Below are positions 21,601 through 32,538 of a DNA stretch of 38,911 nt, one piece after another. The translations under genes and the position numbers were made by a program. The notes below the pieces were generated by a model. That model saw nothing but the letters and a program-made list of their open reading frames with translations, searched no databases and was not told the DNA's origin. Where the stretch lies: the NCBI GenBank assembly GCA_943704495.1, contig CALSCR010000925.1, positions 1 to 38,911 on the forward strand, given 5' to 3'. Each line of letters begins with the position of its first letter. Positions within the stretch are counted from its first letter, which is position 1. This DNA comes from Pigoraptor chileana. Its lineage: Eukaryota; Opisthokonta; Filasterea.

Positions 21601-24600
21601 GAATCCTTCCTCCGCAAGCTGCGACTCTCCAATGAGAAACGCAATGCGCTCGCCTTTCAGTCCCGTGCGGATGTACAGCGACACGAGCTCGGACCGAAAC
21701 TCGGCGAGGCCGTATCCGGACCCCGCAGACAGGTGGTGCGTCTGGAAACCGCACATGTACGCCGCCAGCCTCGCCAGCGACTGCTTGCCGGCACCTCCGA
21801 CACCGACGAGAAGCATGTTCCCACTGTCGCCAGGAAACCTGAACACGCGGATGAGGCGGCACAACTGCTCGAGCACTTCGTCGAGAAGAACAAGGTCCAT
21901 GCGTCGGCCGCCGTCGGCGTTATATTCGGCGAGCCTGTCCGCAATGACGAGGCGAAGCAGGCCGTAGTTTGTGATCGACTGGAAGTGAGGGTCTTCCCTT
22001 GGCGGGCCAGACGCCCCCGAGGACGACGACCCGGATGCAGGGGCGGACGTTGTCGACGCAGACACCGCAAGGCACGTGAACAGCAGCGGCTTTGCAAGAA
22101 GTGCCTGTTGATCAAAGTCGTAAAAGTACTTTCGCGCCGTCTCATAGAGAATGTGGTGGAACACCGATGCGTCTGTTGCGCTGGCAAGACGATCGCCGTA
22201 CACGCGCTGGCTCTCGTGAAGCCACAGCCGCACATCATCCACGGCGTCGCAATACGACGGACGGCAAAAACACAGCCCACGGATCACAATACCAAGATCG
22301 CGCAGTGTAAACACATAGTGCGGCCGCTCGCGCGTTGCCGGAAAGCTTGCACGCACGCGCGCCTGGAGCTCGACAGAAGCGCTAACGAGCCGGTTTGCAA
22401 TATCACCCGTCGCCGCACCGACACCGACTTCGCTGCCATATCCTGTGAGTACTGCAGAGAACATCGAGTGAAGCTCCTCTGCGCACGGATACGGAACGTA
22501 AAAGGCGGCGACCTGGCGCTGCAGCCGTGGGCTGATTTTGTACGGCGCGCCCTTGGAAATATTGACCCCAAACACATACGTCACATTGCGGACCTCGCGA
22601 AGTGACCGCACTTCGTAATCGTAAAATCCGCCCTGGTCAATGTGTTGCCGAAGCAAGGCGTCGACGGAGCGGTTTCCGTGCGCATCCTCCGCCGCCATGT
22701 GCAGGTCGTCGATGAGACACACGAGCTGCTTGTTGTCGGGAGGCCCGTGGGCACGCGTCGGGCTGCGCTCAAACGACTGCTCCAGGGACGCCTGTAGCGA
22801 CCGCGCCGTTGTAAACGCATTCACCGTGAGCGTCGTCGACAGAATATCGTCGCCCGAACAGTAAGTCCGCAGTCTCTCCCGAATGAACGACGTCTTCCCG
22901 GTGCCGGCAACGCCAATGAACATGACGGGCTTGCCGGCGGCCACAAGCGCGTTCAGAAGCACTCCCATGCGCTCAGTGCCCGCCGTCGGAATAAACACAT
23001 CAGAGTTGTGGCTTGCAGATCCAGGCGTAAACACCGCCGCGCTGGATATGACGCTGAGTCCGTGCGATCCCGGGCCGACGTGCCAGTCCCAGCATTCGGC
23101 GCCCTCGGGGAGCTGCACTCGCCCCCCAAACGTGCTCCGAAGCCACGCACTAAAGGCGGCGCGCGGGCTCTCGGATACGTCTGTGCCTGCCGGCTGGCGC
23201 GCCTCGTCCGACAAGAGGCCTCCAAAGGCCCACACGCATGCGTACACAAAGACAGACTCAATGCACGCGACAGTGGACCCGCGCGGGCAGAGTTCGGGCA
23301 TGAGGGCATCGAGGAGGGTGCACAGTGTGGTGACAAGTGATATCTCCGGCGTTGGCACGACAAAGGGGCTCGAGTGGCGGTCGCGCAAAAAGGAGAGAAT
23401 CCTGGGCACGTAGTCTGCAATGAGGGGACGAAGCACTTCGCGCTGCTGGTCGTCGCCAAAAGCGTCAATCCAGCTCGCCGCGGCGATGGGCCAGCCGACG
23501 TCCTCGGCCGTCATTCGAAGCACCGCCGCCCGCGACACGCACGGTCCGTGTGCGTTGCCAAGCGAGTCCGTCTCAATGAGGATGCGCGTATCCCCGCGGA
23601 TGGGAATGCGCTCGTGGCTTGCGAGATAGAGCGCCCGCTCCGGTCCCATGGCGGACGCAAGCGCCGATGTCCATTCCGTGTCGACCTCACCGTCCAGCAC
23701 AACCCACCGCATCTCGCACGCGTTGGCACGGCGTTCGTCTGCAAATCGGCGCAACATTGCGGATAGGACGCCGTCCGTCCACTCGCGGGTCTCCGGATTG
23801 ACGTGACCAAGGAAATCCTTCGGCTCCAGCGCCTTGGGGTGCAGCGTGCGCGTGATCGTGGGTCGGCCCAACTTTGCGTGTGCAAGCGCGAGAATGCGAA
23901 GAAGCGAAGTCTTTCCGCATGCTGGCGGTCCCACAACGTACACGGCGTGTCGCGTGTTGAGCAAACGGTCGAGCTCGATTGCGCGCTGCACAAACGAGGG
24001 CTTTGGAACGAGATTGAGTTCGGCGGCGGCCTCGCGGAGAGCATGCTCCAGCTGCCCACCCTCGCCAGGCACGGGCCCCACGTGATCGTCCGTTCCCGGG
24101 AAACAATCGCTGACAAGGGATGTCAGGAGGGATGCGTCGCCCGCGGTGAGCGCGGGAAGATGGTAGAGCTTCACCGACGCTGCGAGTATTGTGTTGCCCG
24201 ATTCGCTGCCGCATGCCCTCCTGCGATGGGCGGCAGCGGCGAGCACACCGCGTGCTGCGTTCAGACTCCAGTCGAGCGACTCTGGCGACCACCGGAAAAC
24301 TTGGCGCGCGAGGTCGTAAAACAGAGACAGCCTCCTTGCGAGGATGCTGCTCTCTGCGTCGAATCCTGCAACGAGAAGCATTGCCTCGGCGACAACATCG
24401 AGCGGCGGTTGCACGCACATGACGGGGCGGAACAGCGATCGGGTTGAGGCGGGGAGGCCGTCGAGGAACTCGGGTGCGTTGATGGTCGCAACGCAGCACC
24501 CGCCCTGAACAAGCTTCAGCTCCTCTCCAAAGAACGAAAACGAGTCGAGCTTTGCGCGGCCGGCGTCAAGCACAGCGCGAATGACGGTGGATGCCGCAGA

Positions 24601-27600
24601 CAGTACCGACACCCCGACCATATCAACTTCATCCATGCACACCCACGCACCTGTGCATGCCATGCCGCGATACATCTCCACAAGGGCTCGATAATCCGTC
24701 GAGGAGGAGCATCCCAGCGTGTAAACGGGGGCGCCGAGTGCGTGGCCGAGATCGCGCGCAGTCTGCGTCTTGCCGCACGTGGCGGGGCCAACAAGTGCAG
24801 CAGCCGAATTGGACGCATGCGCGAGAATGATACCAACGCAGCACTTTTCGGTTGGCGGGCACATGACGAGGCGATCCGACGCGCCAAAGTACTCGTAGCC
24901 GTAAGGAAGCGTCTCGCCACAGATAGCCGCCGCGAGGGCACCGCTCTCCGACTGCACAACATAGCGCAGCTGTGACTGCCACCGGAAGCATTCCGCGCCC
25001 TTTTCCTCTGCAGCAACAAGGTCAGCCACAACGTCCCTGGCGTGGCAGAGCACGAGGGCAAGAGCACGGGCCTTTGCGCGCGGCAGAGACGACAGGTCCT
25101 CCGAAGAGAGGCTCGCGGATATCGTCGCAAGACGCTCCTTGACTGTGTTCAAACACTTTTGCATTGCGTCCTTCGAATTCGAATCGATAATGTCGCGGAA
25201 TGCCTTCTCAACGAGGGAAGTCACGTGGTATGAAGACGCGACCACGGCCGCCTGCGACAGGCGATCCCCGCTCCACTTGAGTAGCGTCTCTTCTTCCTGC
25301 GGAGGAGACGCCAAGGCTTCGCTGATTGCAGCCTTCACCGCATCTCTCATCGCCGACGACAGACTCGAGAGCCACACTTCTACGCGCCCCACGCACTGCG
25401 ACGGCGCCAGAAATTTGAGGAGCTCGCCCTCGCCAGAGTAGACGCCGAGCGCCACGCGACTGAGGGCAGCAGTAGGCGCCCCCTGTGCGACAACCGACGT
25501 GTTATCACCGGCATCAAATCGTATCGACGAGACGTTTCCAAAGAGCGTCGGGAGGAATGGATTGATTTCCGACGGCACTGGGCCGTGACAGACAATGCGG
25601 AGAATATCCTCCGCCGAAACGAAATACAGCCGCGGAAAGGCACTGCGCTTCCTGTCCAGGTGTCGCTTTAGAGACCGCCGGCAGTGCTCCAACCCCTGGT
25701 GCATCTGTTCAAGCGAGTGGACGAATCCCTCCCGGCAACACAGCTCAATCATGTTCGGCTTGCGGAACGCTGCGCGCATCAGCTCTTTCCACTCGCGGTC
25801 GATGGACCCAAACAAAACGGCGTCCTGCACGAGCGAGACGCGGAGCTCTTCTGACATCTCGGAGGCGCCCAGAAAAGTTTCTTCGAGCTGCACCCACTCC
25901 TCCTGCACAGACATCCACGTGCGTAGGGCAATGTCAAGCGTTTGAAGGCGCTTCTCCCACTTGGAGACCTCGTCGGCAAACGACGGAAGGTAGCGATTCG
26001 CGCGGATGCTTTGGAGTGTGACGAGGTGTGAGTCGAGCGTGTCGAAAAGCGTTCCGGGATCGGACAGGACGTAAAGGTCATCCTGCGTGTGTGTTTTTGT
26101 TTGTGAGTGATTGGAGAGGAGAAATGTGTTGCTAGTGAGCATATTGCGGCCGGTGCTTTAATGCACAAGTGACTATAAATGGATGTTGTTTGTCACATAC
26201 CAACTCATTCCAAACAAGTATTCAGCCACTACAAGTACTTCTCACTCATTCTCCTCTCCAAAAGCACACACACACACACACACACAAATACACAAATACA
26301 CACAAATACAAAAAACACACCGATTCCGGGGCATTTCTCGCCAGCCTGTGCTCGCCCGCCTTCCCTCCCTGCTTCCGCCGCGCTATGTCCATGCGCGAGT
26401 CGTCCATGCGGTTTCTCCCCGCCTGCAGCGACATCCCAACATCAGATGAAGTCCCGTCGTGAACAGACTGTGACCTGTGGAAATCGAGCGTCTTGCTCAA
26501 CCACGTATCCTCAAACTCCTTGATGGTCCGCTCAATTGCAAGCTCTTTCTTTGCGCGAGTGACAATATCAACAACAACGCTCTCACTTCCGGGCAGTCCC
26601 CGGGCGAGGAGCTCGCCGACAGTGTCGCCTTTCAGAATGAGAATGCCGGTCGCACGCTGCAACTGCTTCCAGTGACGCTCGCGGAGGGCATCGCACCGCA
26701 GATGCTCAATGAGCGGCGCAACGTCCTTCAGCGCACCCACGTGGGCGACAAGGTCACGTGCGGCACCCCACTCCCGGCATGCCTTCGGGAGGTGACCCAC
26801 AACGTCGAGCATTTCCTCCGATGACTCGATCATCGCCTCCACGTCGACTGCTGTCCACATTTGTGGATGCCACGATGCAAGCTCCACGCGAACCTTCTTG
26901 ACGGCCTCCCACATGGCTGTGAGCAGCCGCAAGTCCTCGTGGCAGTCGTTGATGTCCCCGAACGTGTTGACGGCAGAGTCAAGAAGCTCTTGCAGCTCCA
27001 TCAGCTCGCGGCTTTCTTTGCGCATCCGCGCAACCGCATCGGTAAACCGCACAATCGCACGCTGCGCATCGTCGACAACCCATTCGCTTCCAAACGGCGC
27101 TTCCGCCAGAAAACGCTCCCGGAATCGCAGCGTGGCTTCGGAGAACTTGTTGAGGTCCTTGGACATCCTCTCCGCTTCCAGCTGCATCCTCGGTGCGAGT
27201 CGTTCCTTTGCGGCGACAACACGCTTCTTGAGAGCAGCCCAGCGAGCAGGAGACTCTTTGTACACGTTGAACTTGTCGTCGGGGAGGAGATAGCCATATT
27301 TGCGCAGCACGCCAATGGTCCGGTGAATCGGGCTAAAGCTGCGGTCAATGACCTCCATCTTGGACCTAAACTCCCGGATGATCCCCATTACGCGGAGAAA
27401 CGCAGCGACGTCGCCATCCGCAACGCGCTCGTCAATGCAAGCCTCAATGCGCTCGATGAAGAGATCCGTCTGATCGAGGCTGCCAACAACCTGGTCCATA
27501 AGGTGCTTTGTAAACGAGAAAATCCACTTTGTGCAAGACGTGCCCAGCGCCTGCTTGATTGGCTTTGCATTAATGCGCACCCATCCAATGTTGCACGTGT

Positions 27601-30600
27601 TGGACAGTTCAGACACGCTGTCTTGGATCGTCTTGTACTCACTCATCCGGGCGTCAAACTCCTCGAGTGACGGCGCCATCGACTGAGAGGACATGCCTTC
27701 CGAGCCCCCGTGAGTGCCCACGCTTGTGCCGGCAGTGTCACGAAAACCGGCAATGTTCGACAACTGCGAGCGCTCCCGCTTGAGTTCGCTCGGAGGACGC
27801 GCAGACTTTGTCGGGCGACGAGAGTTGCTGCCAGACATGAAATCGGCAAAGGATGCGTTGATGTCGGATGTCCAGAGAAACGAGAATCCGCTGGCGAATG
27901 TGTCCTGGAAGTTTCGACAGCGGCCGTTGTTCTCGTCAACCACACGAGTAATGCGGTGGACAAGCTGCTCGACGATCTTTGAGGACGCCGTGTCGGCGTA
28001 ATAGTCGCCACCCGAGCCATCCACACGGGGGACAAGGCGGGCAACATTCATACACGCCTCGACCCAATCAAGCACGGTCTCCCGCAGGCTGTTCCGACCG
28101 GTGCTAGAGTCCAGCGGGGGATTGAAAATGACGACGGGTGCGACTAGCTCGAGCTTGATTTCAAGTAGGGGCTCCTTTGTGCCAACACCATACGCTGAGG
28201 AAGACGCCGTGGAGGACTCGAGACCTTCAATCATCAGGCCAAGTGCGGTACTTGCAGCATCGGCAAGGCCGTCCAGTATCATGTGCTGCACGTGGTCGAC
28301 GTACACCTTCCACGCGGGCGCGCCGCTACTGATTCCCAGTGCCGTGTTGATGCTCACGAGCAGCTCGTGAATCTGCGCACCAGACTCAGTGACCTCGTAG
28401 TTGTGGATGGCTGTGAAGGCGCGGTGCTCCTCGGCAAACTTTGTTACCGGATATGTCTTCCCTGGCTCTCGCTTACCAAAGAGACCGCCCGCTCCGTTCT
28501 TCCACGATGCAACAATGTGTTGGATCCTCACATAGTTCGCGCGGATCGCCGACATGACCTTGTGGACGTCGTTCACAATAAGCATTTGCGCGTCGTTGAT
28601 AAAGTCATGGATGCCATAACTCTTCCAGTTGAGTTCCTCGAGTCCCCGCTGCAACAGCGCGGCAATGTCGTCCAACTGACGTCGAAATAGCGGACGCTCG
28701 ACCGGCAGAACACTCTCCTCCATCCAGTTGTACACGTCACAGACCATCTCCAGTGACGACATGAGGGCGTGGAGCTGGTCCCACTTTCGGTGCATCGCAA
28801 GGGCACCTTCGGGAATGTACACCTCCATTGAAGCGAGATGACGTACCTCCTGCATCAGCACGACGAGCTCTCTGTCAAAATTGACGCGGACTTTACCCCG
28901 CGACGAGAGCGACGCAGCACCCGAAACCGAGCCATCCGAGCCCACATCCGGGGCAGTCTCATCGCGGATGAGAAGAGGAACTTTGAGGCGCTGCTGAGTG
29001 ACACCTTCGGCGGCGTGCATCCACCGCGCTTGCTGCTCTCCCTCAAACTTCTCAAACTCACCAACGAGCGCCTGAAGCTCCTGCATCACATCTTTGCCAT
29101 CGTCGCTGTCGAGCACGTTCTTCGAGAGGAGCTTGATGCGCGACACCGGCAGTTCAACCCTTTCCCTCAGTCCCCGCGCCCACCGCAGAGCGCGTGATAT
29201 CGGAGGCAGCTGGTGGTGAACGGGCGGCGTCTTGCTCTGGTACTCGTGGAACTCCTTCCGCACAGCCTGCATCTCTGTCCTGTATGCCTTCATCACCAAG
29301 TGGAACCTGTCCTCCAGCATCTGCTGCACGACGTCACGCCCGGTGAGGCCATCAAATACGTCCAGGAGTCGAAGCCACCCAACCCACGTGTTGCTGCTTT
29401 CAAAAGCGCCTCGCACAACTCCGGCAAGACGGCGCTCGAGGTCCTTCACGCCCGTGCGGAACTTGTAAAAGCTCTCGTCTACACGCCGCGAGTTTTCCGC
29501 ATCGACATCGAGGGCGTCGACGGCGCGGATTCCAGGGAGCAGCTGATCGTGCTGCTTGTTAAACTCGCTGTGGATGCCCTCCATCAGTCCATCAAGCGCC
29601 TTCCCCGCGGGACCTCCAAGCTCCAACCCTTCCAGCCTCGCAAAGTGGGTGGCCGTCTGCGAAAAGTCCATGAGATCGTGAAGGCGATCAATGAACATAT
29701 TGAACCTCTGAAACGCGTGGCTGCTGCGGGCGGGCCACGGAGATGGCCTTTCGCGCCGGTCATACTGCGCGGCGTCAATCGACAGCGACGCCCCGGGTAT
29801 GCCAGAGCCCAATTGGTCCGCCTTCTCCTGCTCAACAAGACGCTCGAGGTGCTCGTCTGTCATGAGTTTGTAGTCGTGATATGATCCCCGGAAGGTTGCG
29901 CAAACACGGAGCGCCGTCTTCAATGTGGCGTGCGCTTCTCCCATCGGAAGAAAAAGGACATTACGTCCGTCAACAAACGTGCGTGTGCGTGCAATAACGT
30001 CGTTGCAAATGAGCCTCAACAGCTGCGACAGGCGGCCCTGTGTCGAGTAATTTTTGCAATTCATCCAGACCAAGTACAGTGTGTGCATTAGCGGCGGGAA
30101 GACCTCCACGAGGGCCTCGTAGCTGACAGCGTCGTCGCCAGATAACTTTTCAAACAACGGTACAAGCGCAACGAGATATGTGACAATGCTTCGTGCTTGC
30201 AATTGCGCCTGCACAATGTCTTTGCACACGCGGAGAAAGGCGGAAGAGTATGTGCTTTTCGTGGCGTCGAGAATGCGCAGGATTCGCTGGATGGAATCGG
30301 ATCGAATCTGATCAGACAGGGACGCCAGGTTGGTGCATTTGTACTGCCAGAAATTGATGACGGCCATGGGTCCAGGGTTCTGACCACTCTTCGTGAGAGT
30401 CTCTGCATCCGACTTGAGCACGTGCTGTTTGTTTTGTGGCGGGCGGGCGCGTATGCGTAATTTGGGAAGAGGGGGATTCAGTTGTTGCTTGTGGGCAGTA
30501 GATGCAATTGCAGCCGTGATTGTGTGTGATAATAATAGTCTATGGCTTCATCAGGTGCAGAAGTTAAGCCCACCTTGATCAGCTTTGTCCACGTGACGAC

Positions 30601-31650
30601 GGTCGTTTCAAGTACGTGGATGCGATCCTTCTCCTTGTTGGACTTTGGCTTGTCGCCGGTGGCCATGGCACCTCCGTTTTCAAAGTATTGCAGGATACCG
30701 GGTGCCGGCATGGGAAGAAGCGTCTCTCCCTGTGGGTCACATGGGTGAGAGTGCAATATCATGGATAACGTCAGAGACCACAACCACAAACACATTTCAG
30801 AGCTCAGGCACAAGCCCATCGACACCAGATACAATTACAACGGGAGACAATGTGATTTCGCTTCATGTCGCAATAATCAAAGACATTAATACAGATTCAA
30901 TCTGCCAACAGGAACTCCGTTAAGTTGCACACACCTTTGTCTGGCCTAGTGCAATATACGCCGCCGCCGCAAACTTTTGGCACGCGTCAATTATTTTCGC
31001 AGCGTCATCTTCCCAGCCGCGCTGATTCTCGGGGTTGGAAAGTAACGGCAGATACACCTGATGCGCCAATGTGTGCAATTCCAACAACGCCTGCGGGAGA
31101 AAGTCGCAGTACTGCACCTCATCGTTCACGTTGTCGTCAGTGATCACGCCCGCGCGACCCTTGAGAAAAATAACGCCCTTTTGCGTCAGCTTTGACGGAA
31201 GCTGTGTTGTCGCCACGAGTCGCTGATTCGCATCATAATATACAATCAGCCGCTTCCAACCCTCGGACGAAAAGAACAGCAAGAGTTGTTGTCTGCGCAA
31301 GTGCAAAGATAGTGATGACCATGCCAGGTTGAGAATGTGTGTGTGTGTGCTTGTTAAAGCACACAATGAATGCAGGTGAAAGCGCGCAAATTCAAATTTG
31401 TTCTTCAATCTTTGATTCTGCGAGCCAGTAAGCGTGGTTTTGTCATCTAATAAAAAGATTCTTTCCGCATCATCTTCCATTATTTCCCGCTCAATTATAC
31501 TCTGAGGCCGGCATCCCCTCCTCGCACCAGCCGACGATGTACACACCTGCTCTCCTCGTTATTGAGCATAAACTTAACATCCTCTGGCCTTGGTCGCAGC
31601 GAGGAAATTACTCTGCTCTCAGCCCATCGAATACGTCCATCGGTCTCCAT
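15641..31650 (-). CDS. Axonemal outer-arm beta-type dynein heavy chain (DNAH9/11/17-like)
   Basis: Seven exons: 31650-31547, 31292-30935, 30729-30574, 30424-26321, 26082-16321, 16168-15914 and 15742-15641, giving about 4,946 residues. It is a microtubule motor of ciliary outer arms. The N-terminus (ESRVISSLRPRPEDVKFML; GVIFLKGRAGVITDDNV; YLPLLSNPENQRGW; GQTKGETLLPMP) follows the DNAH9/11/17 plan, as does the tail ending ELNWKSYGIHDFI. The six-AAA ring shows P-loops at AAA1 about 2006 (GPATCGKT), AAA2 about 2292 (GPPACGKT), AAA3 about 2631 (GVAGTGKT) and AAA4 about 3001 (GVGGAGKQ). The stalk coiled coils and microtubule-binding head lie at about 3243-3556. The AAA5/6 part is divergent, with a poly-Gln insert near residue 4686 (16733-16760). 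It ends WILSGTAILLCVD. AAA1 is unusual: DEVDMV replaces DEFNRI and the NPGYAGR loop is gone. At 4.9k residues it is longer than the usual 4.4-4.6k. Confidence 0.93.
26264..26320. repeat. (CA)n-rich tract at a dynein donor site
   Basis: CACA runs interrupted by AATA units and ending AAAAACACAC. On the coding strand this is GUGUGUUUUUU-UUUGUGUGU, starting exactly at the donor of dynein intron 4. The acceptor end of the same intron has the complementary AAAAACACACAC. Confidence 0.9.
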
Positions 31651-32538
31651 TTTTCGCCGGAATGCGACACAAGGGGCGAATGGGACGCGCTTCGATGCGG
31701 CGCCCCGTGCGTCTGTCTCTCAAACACAGCCCACACACCTAGCCGGCGATTACGCACAACGTCGCGTTCATCGAAGGTGCGCAGCAAAGTTTGTCCCTCA
31801 GAAAAATTTGTCGAATCAAAGTCGATGTTGGACCGCCCATCCAATGCTTCGAAACAGACGTCAGCTATTTTACATAAATTCTGTCCCTGATGGAACTTCA
31901 AAACAACAACAATAGTGGTAGTGACCCAATCACATAGGCCCCTCGGATATAAGATTATCCTGAGGCAAACAGAGATGTACTTCAACAGAACGAAGACACA
32001 ATCAAGCCCTCCTTCGCTCTGTGTGGAGCATACGCAATGGACAGGAGTATTGCCCAAGGTGCAATGCACACAAATCGGGTGCAAGGGATGGACCTTGCAT
32101 ACTGCATCTCCTGCCGAAAACCCGCCAAGGTCAGTTGTGAAAGATTCAAGGTTGTCTCCATGGGCAACCACAGGTATTGGGCATCCGGGGCCGGTTCTCA
32201 ACTCAACCGAGATCTCGTTTGTAATATTCGCGAGATCTCGCAAGGAAGTTTGTCACACCCGGAACCCTCACCGTAGCCTGCGTATGGCTGCGTATGGACA
32301 GAAAATAAGCCAAATCAACACAGCCGCAATTATTGCGTGTGTGTGCATGCATGTCCACAAACCGCGATGACATTTGATTATCAGTGTTGCACTCACAAGC
32401 ACAAAATAGAAGTGTGTCGCCCTGCACATACACGCTCTCTTTCTTTCTCCGGGGTCCATGGGCATAGTGCCTGCAACACTGAATCGCAAACACAGAAGAC
32501 GTGTGGCGGGCTTCATTGCTCGCTAATCACGGTGGACG
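31651..32538. other. Divergent intergenic region, dynein to DAG lipase
   Basis: This is the shared 5' region of the dynein (minus) and lipase (plus) genes. It contains copy H of the dispersed repeat about 50 bp before the lipase start. Open frames on both strands here (for example 31608-32243 minus) overlap the dynein first exon out of frame and show no family signature. No other gene was identified. Confidence 0.6.
32450..32486 (+). repeat. Dispersed ~50-bp repeat, copy H
   Basis: CGGGGTCCATGGGCATAGTG followed by CCTGCAACACTGAATCGC. It is preceded by a CTCTCTTTCTTTCTC tract, the same CT-rich left flank seen at other copies. It lies about 50 bp upstream of the lipase start codon, so it may fall within its promoter or leader. 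Confidence 0.7.

Noticed and set aside
15641-31650. Assignment as cytoplasmic/IFT dynein-2 heavy chain
   Set aside because: The short, unusual C-terminus first suggested DYNC2H1. The N-terminal GQTKGETLLPMP block, the axonemal-type AAA3 (IDQGGFYD) and AAA4 segments and the tail fit the axonemal DNAH9/11/17 group instead.
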